Both the position numbers and the translations under genes were made by a program. DNA of 64,000 nucleotides, taken from positions 312,501 through 376,500 of the forward strand of contig NZ_FPCH01000001.1 in assembly GCF_900116175.1 (NCBI RefSeq). Reading direction: 5' to 3'. A model generated the notes under the pieces. That model made no database searches. It saw nothing but the letters and a program-made list of their open reading frames with translations, and was not told the DNA's origin. Below are positions 58,554 to 64,000 of the stretch, in pieces. This DNA is from Hyphomicrobium facile (lineage in GTDB: Bacteria > Pseudomonadota > Alphaproteobacteria > Rhizobiales > Hyphomicrobiaceae). Position 1 is the stretch's first letter; every line of letters begins with the position of its first letter.

Positions 58554-58944
58554 TGCCGAGCTCCTGCGCGTCCTTGACGGATTAAAGAAGCTGGATGCGC
58601 TTCAGGTCGGCAGTTTCGCCGCGCGCTGCGATCCGAAGATCTATGAAGCCCTGGTGGAGTTGGCCGAGCGCCATCCAAAGGCGGTTTTGGTCCGCCGCTT
58701 TCTGCGCTCGCTGTCCAGAACGATTGCCGACGAATCAATCGAAGTCGCAGGGCGTAGTCTCGATGATTGGATTATGTGGGCTGCCACTAAGACCGACGAA
58801 CTTGATCCGATGGTTCAGAGTGCCGAGCCCGTGTTCAGGAAACTCGCAAGTCATGAGCGGCTTGGAAAATCCCGTCAAATGTTGTGCTTGGCTATGATAT
58901 TTTTTCTTGTAAAATCAATTAGTTATAAAAATTATTTGTGTTGA
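58546..58944 (+). pseudogene. Hypothetical gene remnant, copy B
   Basis: Reading from just after TAG 58540, the frame gives LLRVLDGLKKLDALQVGSFA, then YEALVELAERHPKAVLVRRF, LRSLSRTIADESIEVAGRSL and DDWIMWAATKTDELDPMVQS, but there is no ATG until the middle (58666 or later). It is a better-preserved copy of 26800-27085. The end runs into the tRNA spacer. The protein family is not known to me. Confidence 0.5.
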
Positions 58945-58945
58945 G

Positions 58946-59031
58946 TGGTGCCCAGAAGAGGACTCGAACCTCCACGCCTTGTGAGCGCTGCTACCTGAAA
59001 GCAGTGCGTCTACCAATTCCGCCATCTGGGC
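58946..59031 (-). tRNA. tRNA-Leu (CAG), second copy
   Basis: Identical over 86 bases to 27161-27246: the same acceptor stem, class II variable arm, anticodon loop TTCAGGT and encoded CCA. It is read on the minus strand. Two identical CUG-reading tRNAs 31.8 kb apart in direct repeat bracket the accessory region. Confidence 0.97.
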
Positions 59032-59041
59032 TCCGACGTGT

Positions 59042-59070
59042 CAGGTAGATTGTGCGAGCGCCGCAGTCAA
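59042..59070 (-). promoter_or_regulatory. Promoter of tRNA-Leu, copy B
   Basis: TTGACT (59070-59065), 17 bases, TACCTG (59047-59042), on the minus strand, 11 bases before the tRNA, as at copy A. Confidence 0.6.
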
Positions 59071-59237
59071 TTGCGTTACGAGTTAGCGGGGTGAGACAAT
59101 CCATCAACCTTGGCCATCACCCTCGGCCATCAACTCTCGGCATGAGGCAGTCCGACAGGCTTCACAGCGTCAATTTGGATCGTTAGACCTGCAGCCAGCA
59201 ATTGAGCCCATCGCGGCTGCAGCATCGAGGTTTCGGA

Positions 59238-60212
59238 ATGGCAGAAAACGGCAAGCTGGCGACGGTTTTCGGAGGCTCCGGTTTCGTCGGCCGCTACATC
59301 GTCTGGTCGTTGGCCCGCAAGGGCTACCGGGTGCGTGCCGCCGTTCGCAGGCCCGATCTCGCGGGCTATCTGCAACCCATGGGCGTCGTCGGGCAGATCT
59401 ACGGAGTTCAGGCGAACCTTCGTTTTGCCGATTCGATCGCGCGGGCCGTGGAAGGCGCCGAGGTCGTCATCAACGCCGTCGGAATTTTAGCGCCAAGCGG
59501 CGCACAGACCTTCGAAGCCTTGCACGCCGAGGGCGCGGCGCGTGTTGCGAAAGCCGCCAAGGAAGCGGGGGCGGCACGACTTGTCCATATTTCGGCGATT
59601 GGCGCGGACGCAGCGTCCGCCTCGCGTTATGCGCGAACGAAGGCGGAGGGAGAGCGGGCGACGTTTGCCGAATTCTCCACCGCGCAGATATTGAGGCCGT
59701 CGATCGTGTTCGGTCCGGAGGATGAGTTCTTCAACCGATTTGCATCGATGGCGCGCATGAGCCCGTTTCTTCCGCTGATCGGGGGCGGGGGCACGAAATT
59801 CCAACCGGTCTTCGTGGGAGACGTCGGGCAGGCCGCTGCCAATGCTGCCACGGGTGCCGGAAAGACGGGCACGATCTATGAACTAGGCGGCCCGGAGATT
59901 TTCACTTTCAGGGATCTGCTCGAGGTGACGCTTCGCTATGCGGATCGCCGGCGGCTCCTGTTGCCCATTCCGTTTGGGGTGGCGAAGCTCATGGCGATCT
60001 TGAGTTCGCCGCTCCCGAATTCGCTGCGTCCCATAACGCTCGATCAGGTCCGGCTGCTGCAGTCGGATAACGTTGTTTCGGAAGCTGCGAAAAAAGAAGG
60101 GCGCACAATTGAGGCGCTGGGCGTCGAACGGCCGGCATCAATCGATGGGATCGTTCCCGACTATCTGGAGCGGTTCAAGCCGAAGGGCCAATACGCCCAT
60201 TATCACAACTGA
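59238..60212 (+). CDS. Complex I NDUFA9-family NAD(P)-binding protein
   Basis: A 324-residue atypical short-chain dehydrogenase. The nucleotide-binding motif is ATVFGGSGFVGRYIVWSLAR (G-x-x-G-x-x-G), followed by VINAVGILAPSGAQTFEALH, VHISAIGADAASASRYARTK and ILRPSIVFGPEDEFFNRFAS. This is the NDUFA9 group, which stabilises NADH dehydrogenase or acts in quinone biosynthesis in alphaproteobacteria. The ATG at 59238 is chosen by its ribosome site (GAGG at 59227-59230). Single gene; followed by three short repeats. Confidence 0.88.
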   Translation: MAENGKLATVFGGSGFVGRYIVWSLARKGYRVRAAVRRPDLAGYLQPMGVVGQIYGVQANLRFADSIARAVEGAEVVINAVGILAPSGAQTFEALHAEGAARVAKAAKEAGAARLVHISAIGADAASASRYARTKAEGERATFAEFSTAQILRPSIVFGPEDEFFNRFASMARMSPFLPLIGGGGTKFQPVFVGDVGQAAANAATGAGKTGTIYELGGPEIFTFRDLLEVTLRYADRRRLLLPIPFGVAKLMAILSSPLPNSLRPITLDQVRLLQSDNVVSEAAKKEGRTIEALGVERPASIDGIVPDYLERFKPKGQYAHYHN

Positions 60213-60252
60213 AGCATTCTCGACTGAAGCGTTCTTGACCGAAGCATTCTGG
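60208..60252 (+). repeat. Three tandem 15-base repeats
   Basis: ACTGAAGCATTCTCG, ACTGAAGCGTTCTTG and ACCGAAGCATTCTGG follow one another across and just after the stop of the NDUFA9-like gene. The length is a multiple of three. Slippage or a small duplication explains it; no function is known. Confidence 0.7.
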
Positions 60253-60273
60253 GGCCGCTCGCCGCGGTGTCGT

Positions 60274-60311
60274 GACAAAAAAGTAGAGCCACCCAAGGGA
60301 TTGGGCGGCTC
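60274..60311 (-). terminator. Intrinsic terminator for the DUF1150 gene
   Basis: On the minus strand GAGCCGCCC pairs with GGGTGGCTC (one wobble) around the loop AATCCCTT and is followed by TACTTTTTTG. It ends the DUF1150 transcript about 30 bases after the stop. Confidence 0.7.
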
Positions 60312-60341
60312 TTCGCATTTAGAGGGTCTTCGCGTCGTTTT

Positions 60342-60629
60342 TCAATGCAGCGGTGCGATCGACAACTCGTCTTCCTGAGCATGTCCAATGGCCGCTTGCA
60401 GGGTGTCGGTCAGCGCGATTGGCGTCCCGTCGGCTGCGTGAAGCGAAAAAAGCGGAATGCCCTTCGGGAGGCCTTCGATCTGCGGGAACATCTCGATCGC
60501 TTCGTCCGAGGTCAGCGTCTTGATGTATGCGACCTCGCCGCCGCCAAGCCGTGCGAGCTCCAGCTCGCTCATGACGGGTCCTACAAGATCGTGGACTTCG
60601 GTAGCTTTTGCGGTGGTCTTAGTGTTCAT
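60342..60629 (-). CDS. DUF1150 family protein
   Basis: A 95-residue protein of the DUF1150 family: MSELELARLGGGEVAYIKTL and SDEAIEMFPQIEGLPKGIPL, then LFSLHAADGTPIALTDTL. These small proteins are almost always encoded next to an Hsp20 in alphaproteobacteria, as here (Hsp20 140 bases upstream, same strand). The role is unknown, probably linked to protein quality control. A ribosome site, GAGGAAG, lies 6-12 bases before the ATG. Confidence 0.85.
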   Translation of the reverse strand: MNTKTTAKATEVHDLVGPVMSELELARLGGGEVAYIKTLTSDEAIEMFPQIEGLPKGIPLFSLHAADGTPIALTDTLQAAIGHAQEDELSIAPLH

Positions 60630-60769
60630 GACGCTCTTCCTCCTTGTGTCGAGGCCGGGCTCTCATCGCAGCTCGGAAAGGTGTGGCACTCCTGCTGCCT
60701 TCCCTTCTGCGAGTGTGCTCCGATCCTCCGACGATTCGGCCGCCGGCGCTGTGACGCGAAAGACTCAGC

Positions 60770-61216
60770 TCAGGTCCGGCTTTTGATCTGCTTCGCCGTC
60801 CCTATCTCAATACGCCGGACAAGGCGCTCTGGTTCTAGGCGCTGTAAATCGACGGCCAACAGCCCGTTGGAAAGCTCGGCGCTTTTCACTTCAATGCCAT
60901 CAGCCAGGACGAACGTTCTCGAAAACTGCCGGGAAGCGATGCCCCGGTAGAGATAATCGCGTGCCTTGTCGTCCTGCTGCTTGCCACGAACCGTCAATTG
61001 TTTGTCTTCGAGCGTTATTTCCAGCTCGTCGCGCGTAAATCCGGCCACCGCCAGTGTAATCCGGAGAAGCTCGCCGCCGGCGTCACCATCCCGGGCGATC
61101 CTCTCAATATTGTAAGGTGGATAACCGTCGCCACCCTTGGCGGCCCGGTCGACCAGCCGTTCGATTTCCTCGAAACCCAGAAGCAAGGGGTTCGAAAGTG
61201 CGGTTAGGCGTGTCAT
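60770..61216 (-). CDS. Hsp20 family small heat-shock protein
   Basis: A 148-residue small heat-shock protein: N-terminal SNPLLLGFEEIERLVDRAAK, then the alpha-crystallin core YPPYNIERIA, LRITLAVAGFTRDELEITLE, DKQLTVRGKQ and RGIASRQFSRTFVLADGIEV. The ATG at 61216 (MTRLTALSNP) matches the family start and has GAGGACC before it; the longer upstream frame does not. It keeps unfolded proteins soluble and is likely heat-induced. It forms a pair with DUF1150. Confidence 0.9.
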   Translation of the reverse strand: MTRLTALSNPLLLGFEEIERLVDRAAKGGDGYPPYNIERIARDGDAGGELLRITLAVAGFTRDELEITLEDKQLTVRGKQQDDKARDYLYRGIASRQFSRTFVLADGIEVKSAELSNGLLAVDLQRLEPERLVRRIEIGTAKQIKSRT

Positions 61217-61478
61217 TTGAAGGTCCTCAGCCAAGCGACCATCTATTCCCGCCGGATGCCCTTTCGGGCCACCCGGTACACCGGCATCGTTGCCCGGTGA
61301 TTTACTCAAGATATGGGGGTGTCGAACCGGTCTTCAAGCGTGATCGGGGGTGGGCAGTGTCGCGGGCGCCTCATGCGCCTTCAAAACGCTGTGGAGCCGG
61401 CTTTTTGCCTTCGTCCCGCCTTGGGGCCATGGCCAAGGAGCCGGGGCCAATAGGGTCTTATTCCGGGTAGGTGGATTC

Positions 61479-62183
61479 ATGAAATTCGCGTCCGTGCTGT
61501 TCGCGTCGGCTTTTGCTTTTTCGATCGTTCCCTTCGCATGCTCAATCGCCGCCGCAGAGGAGCCGGCGACGGCACCAGCCGATGCCGCGAAAGCCTCGGA
61601 TTCCGGAAAGGTCCTCGGCGATCCCGACGGGCCGCTTACCCCTGAAGAAAAGGCGGAGAAGGCGTCACGTCAGGCCTGCAAGGTCGATCTGTGCAAAGCC
61701 TTCCACTCGAAAGCTGCCTCGGGAAGCGACATCGCCTGCCATGTGATCAAAAGCTGGCGCAAGGAACAGCTTGTGAAGCTCGTCGGCAAACTGAAGGTGA
61801 CCTGGCCTTACGATGGCGCCCACTGTTCGACAGACTTGAGCGTCAACCGGGGCGATCTGGTGAAGGCGATGACCGAGCCGAAAGCCGAGGTGGTTTTCGT
61901 CAAGCATACGGTCACATGCTCGATTGCAAGTGAGAAGAAGGGCGCGACGGATTTCTCGTTCGATTTGACTCCGAAAGTGACGTTCGAGAACGGGAAGGCG
62001 ATCAAGGCGCAGGCTCAGTGGGGAAAGATCGAAGCGCCTACGCTGATCAAAAGTGCGCTTTGGACCGCGACCGCGGCAGACAACACCGTGAACATCCTAT
62101 CGAGTTCCATCGTCGAGGAAGTCAACGAGTTCATCACGAAGCGATGCGACGAAGTCAAAGATCAATGGGCTGCCAAGCAATAG
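61479..62183 (+). CDS. Hypothetical secreted protein
   Basis: A 234-residue protein. A signal peptide (MKFASVLFASAFAFSIVPFA, cleavage near AAAEE, about residue 28) precedes an Ala-rich stretch and a soluble domain with several cysteines (QACKVDLCKAFHS, SDIACHVIKSW, GAHCSTDLSVNRG, TVTCSIASEKKG), probably paired as disulfides in the periplasm. No named family is recognised. The ATG at 61479 is chosen for its signal peptide and the GGGTAGG just upstream. Single gene. Confidence 0.7.
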   Translation: MKFASVLFASAFAFSIVPFACSIAAAEEPATAPADAAKASDSGKVLGDPDGPLTPEEKAEKASRQACKVDLCKAFHSKAASGSDIACHVIKSWRKEQLVKLVGKLKVTWPYDGAHCSTDLSVNRGDLVKAMTEPKAEVVFVKHTVTCSIASEKKGATDFSFDLTPKVTFENGKAIKAQAQWGKIEAPTLIKSALWTATAADNTVNILSSSIVEEVNEFITKRCDEVKDQWAAKQ

Positions 62184-62331
62184 CCAGCTTATAACCTTTC
62201 GCATTTGCGAAGTGTTATATTGTTATTAGGCTGGCTTATGAGTGGTCATTGTAAATACGATTGGCACTTATTACCCAGCAAGCATAGGTACATGCCCGTT
62301 AAGCGTGGACAACCCACTCTTGGAGGAAACC

Positions 62332-62421
62332 ATGAAGACGTGGTCGAAGCCTGAAGTTCGTGAGCAGGAAGTTGGTCTCGAAGTGACCAGCTATCTGCCG
62401 GCTGAGATCGATCTCATCTAA
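62332..62421 (+). CDS. pqqA: PQQ precursor peptide PqqA
   Basis: A 29-residue peptide beginning MKTWSKPEVREQEVGLEVTS and ending YLPAEIDLI. It contains the Glu-x3-Tyr pair (Glu17, Tyr21; EVTSY) that the PqqE radical enzyme cross-links to make pyrroloquinoline quinone, and the AEID tail typical of methylotroph PqqA. The ribosome site GGAGG lies 6-10 bases before the ATG and a terminator follows. No pqqB, C, D or E is near, so this is an extra, free-standing copy. PQQ is the cofactor of methanol dehydrogenase. Confidence 0.88.
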   Translation: MKTWSKPEVREQEVGLEVTSYLPAEIDLI

Positions 62422-62456
62422 TTCGGATGGGGTCGGCCTTAGGGTCGAACTGTTAA

Positions 62457-62491
62457 GCGGCGGCCGAGTCTCTCGGTCGTCGCTTTTTTTT
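62457..62491 (+). terminator. Terminator after pqqA
   Basis: GCGGCGGCCGAG (62457-62468) pairs with CTCGGTCGTCGC (62472-62483) through two G-T pairs, loop TCT, followed by eight T. It closes the pqqA message and separates it from the convergent ABC-F gene. Confidence 0.9.
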
Positions 62492-62497
62492 ATTGCG

Positions 62498-64000
62498 TCA
62501 CCCGAGGCTTTCGATCGCCTCACGCTTTTCCTCAAGTTCCAGCCAACGCGTTTCAGCCGTTTCGAGCTGAAGCTGCGCCTGCGCCAACCGTTCGCTCGCT
62601 TTATCGAACGCCGGGCGGTCACGCGTGAAGAGATCTGCGTCGGCGAGCTTTGCGGCGATCAGCTGGATCTCTTCTTCGAGTTTCGCCATCTCCTGGGGAA
62701 GCGTCGTAAGCGCGTGCTTATCCTTGAAGGAAAGTTTCTGTTTCGCGGGAGCTGCCGCTGCATTCGAGTCTGCCGTGGCTTTGCGGGATGCTCCGGCGGA
62801 ATTCAATTGCGATTTCTTTTTCAGACCCTCGCCTTTGCGCTGGGCGAGCATATCGGAATATCCGCCGGCATATTCGGTCCAATGGCCGTCGCCGTCGGGT
62901 GCCAATACGCTTGTTACGATGCGATCGAGGAAATCGCGGTCGTGGCTGACGAGCAGAATAGTGCCTGCGTAATCCGAAAGAAGCTCCTGCAAGAGATCAA
63001 GCGTTTCGAGATCGAGATCGTTCGTCGGCTCGTCGAGAATGAGCACGTTCGATGGCTTGGCCAGCGCTCGCGCGAGCATCAAGCGCGCCCGTTCTCCACC
63101 TGACAGAACACGGATCGGCGACAGCCGCTGTTCGGGAAGAAAGAGGAAGTCCTGCATGTAACTCGCGACATGCCGCGCCTTGCCATTGATGATGACCTGA
63201 TCGCCGCGTCCGCCTGTCAGGGCGTCGGAAACCGTCCAATTGGGATTGAGCTCGTCGCGCTTCTGGTCGAGCGCCACGATTTCGAGATTGGCGCCGTGAC
63301 GGATGTTGCCGCTGTCGGGGGCTATTTCTCCCGTCATCAACTTGATCAGCGTCGTCTTGCCGGCGCCGTTCGGGCCGACGATGCCGAGCCGGTCGTGCCG
63401 CATGATGCGGAGATCGAGGTTCGAGACGATATCGGTTTCGCCATAGGCTTTGGAGATGCCGGTGGCTTCGACGACGAGCTTGCCGGAGAGACTGCCTTCC
63501 GAAGCATCCAGGCGGACCGTGCCGACGGTATGGCGCTGCTCGCGCACCTCTTGGCGCATGGCCCTCAGCTCGCGCACGCGGCGGACGTTTCGCTTCCGCC
63601 GGCCTGTGACGCCGCCATGCATCCACTGATTTTCGCGGACGATCTTGCGGTCGAGTTTATGGCGCTCGATTTCTTCCTCTTCGAGGACCTTGTCGCGCCA
63701 ATCCTCGAATGCCGCAAAGCTCTGTTCGAGGCGCCGCGTCCTGCCCCGGTCGAGCCATACGGTCGAGCGCGACAGCGTTTCGAGGAACCGCCTGTCGTGA
63801 CTGATGAGGAGGAGCGCCGAGCGTGACGCCTGGAGCGTCGATTCCAGCCATTCGATCGCGGTGAGATCGAGATGGTTTGTCGGCTCGTCGAGCAGAAGGA
63901 CGTCGGGCTTCGATACGATGGCCTGCGCGAGGCCCGCGCGCCGCGCTTCACCGCCCGAGAGATGCTGGGGGTCGCTGTCGCCGGAGAGCCCGAGTTCGCT
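62498..64000 (-). CDS. ABC-F family ATPase (Uup-like), 5' end beyond the window
   Basis: About 500 residues visible. Two ATPase domains are seen: the end of the first at the window edge (HLSGGEARRAGLAQAIVSKP, DVLLLDEPTNHLDLTAIEWL), a linker (HKLDRKIVRENQW, GVTGRRKRNVRRVRELRAMR) and the second domain (GIVGPNGAGKTTLIKLMTGE, VLSGGERARLMLARALAKPS, VLILDEPTNDLDLETLDLLQ, VSHDRDFLDRIV). No membrane part exists. ABC-F proteins act on ribosomes or, as in Uup, on DNA/recombination. A coiled-coil C-terminus ends the protein, as in Uup. The start lies upstream of position 64000 on the minus strand. Confidence 0.92.
   Translation of the reverse strand, partial: SELGLSGDSDPQHLSGGEARRAGLAQAIVSKPDVLLLDEPTNHLDLTAIEWLESTLQASRSALLLISHDRRFLETLSRSTVWLDRGRTRRLEQSFAAFEDWRDKVLEEEEIERHKLDRKIVRENQWMHGGVTGRRKRNVRRVRELRAMRQEVREQRHTVGTVRLDASEGSLSGKLVVEATGISKAYGETDIVSNLDLRIMRHDRLGIVGPNGAGKTTLIKLMTGEIAPDSGNIRHGANLEIVALDQKRDELNPNWTVSDALTGGRGDQVIINGKARHVASYMQDFLFLPEQRLSPIRVLSGGERARLMLARALAKPSNVLILDEPTNDLDLETLDLLQELLSDYAGTILLVSHDRDFLDRIVTSVLAPDGDGHWTEYAGGYSDMLAQRKGEGLKKKSQLNSAGASRKATADSNAAAAPAKQKLSFKDKHALTTLPQEMAKLEEEIQLIAAKLADADLFTRDRPAFDKASERLAQAQLQLETAETRWLELEEKREAIESLG

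Larger units (their letters stand above)
58482..59076. repeat. Duplicated segment, copy B (with tRNA-Leu)
   Basis: Partner of 26704-27291 in the same orientation. It contains the hypothetical frame, the AT-rich spacer, an identical tRNA-Leu and its promoter. The two copies lie 31.8 kb apart and have diverged by scattered substitutions and small indels except in the tRNA. Confidence 0.9.

Noticed and set aside
1-64000. CRISPR array or intact transposase
   Set aside because: No regularly spaced repeats and no transposase or integrase frame was found on reading the window; repeats seen are the tRNA segment and a triple 15-base run only.

Overview
The window looks like a chromosomal segment of an alphaproteobacterium of the order Hyphomicrobiales, most likely Hyphomicrobium or a close relative (inference). 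Pointers are a PqqA of the methylotroph type, an Hsp20-DUF1150 pair, a FixK/FNR-type site, EcfG-type general-stress promoters (GGAAC-N16/17-CGTT), ECF sigma/ChrR, a PHA granule-region protein and a NDUFA9-like protein. No phage, CRISPR array or intact insertion sequence was seen.

Layout. 1-9.4 kb is a stress block of mostly small proteins: membrane proteins, CsbD, an AI-2E permease, small secreted proteins, DUF3606 and a cysteine-rich copper-storage protein. Three sites in it match the EcfG consensus exactly and two more are close. 9.5-19 kb holds an ECF sigma/ChrR anti-sigma pair, an AraC regulator, a secreted alpha/beta hydrolase, a remarkable BetI-like TetR repressor fused to an aldehyde-dehydrogenase-like domain that has lost its catalytic residues, an STN-domain protein and an OmpA-family protein. 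19.2-24.9 kb is a five-gene operon (DUF3141 PHA-synthase-like protein, small protein, phosphotransacetylase, acetate kinase, FabI) behind a perfect TTGAT-N4-ATCAA box, so probably induced at low oxygen. 25-27.3 kb is a graveyard of broken genes (ROK sugar kinase, autotransporter fragment) ending at a tRNA-Leu(CAG).

27.3-58.5 kb lies between two identical tRNA-Leu(CAG) genes in direct orientation, each with about 0.5 kb of homologous flank. Inside are three modules. (i) A porin, a HEAT-repeat protein, an AprA-like flavoprotein, a DUF971 protein, an AprB-like ferredoxin, a Crp-type regulator, two complete SsuABC/TauABC-type importers, a DUF3604-like protein and a metallophosphoesterase: apparently uptake and redox conversion of an unidentified, perhaps sulfur-containing, compound. 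(ii) A Kup potassium transporter and a six-gene operon of PqqD-like protein, HprK-like kinase, three GT2 glycosyltransferases and a nucleotidyltransferase, resembling peptide-tailoring or exopolysaccharide cassettes. (iii) DinB and a sulfide/persulfide operon (ArsR repressor and peroxiredoxin, divergent from persulfide dioxygenase, two YeeE/YedE halves, a DUF442-SQR fusion and TauE).

59-64 kb returns to household genes: NDUFA9-like, DUF1150, Hsp20, a secreted protein, an orphan pqqA with its own terminator, and an ABC-F ATPase cut by the window end. The strongest candidates for undescribed biology are the TetR-pseudo-ALDH fusion, the AprA-like/dual-importer module and the kinase-PqqD-glycosyltransferase operon.
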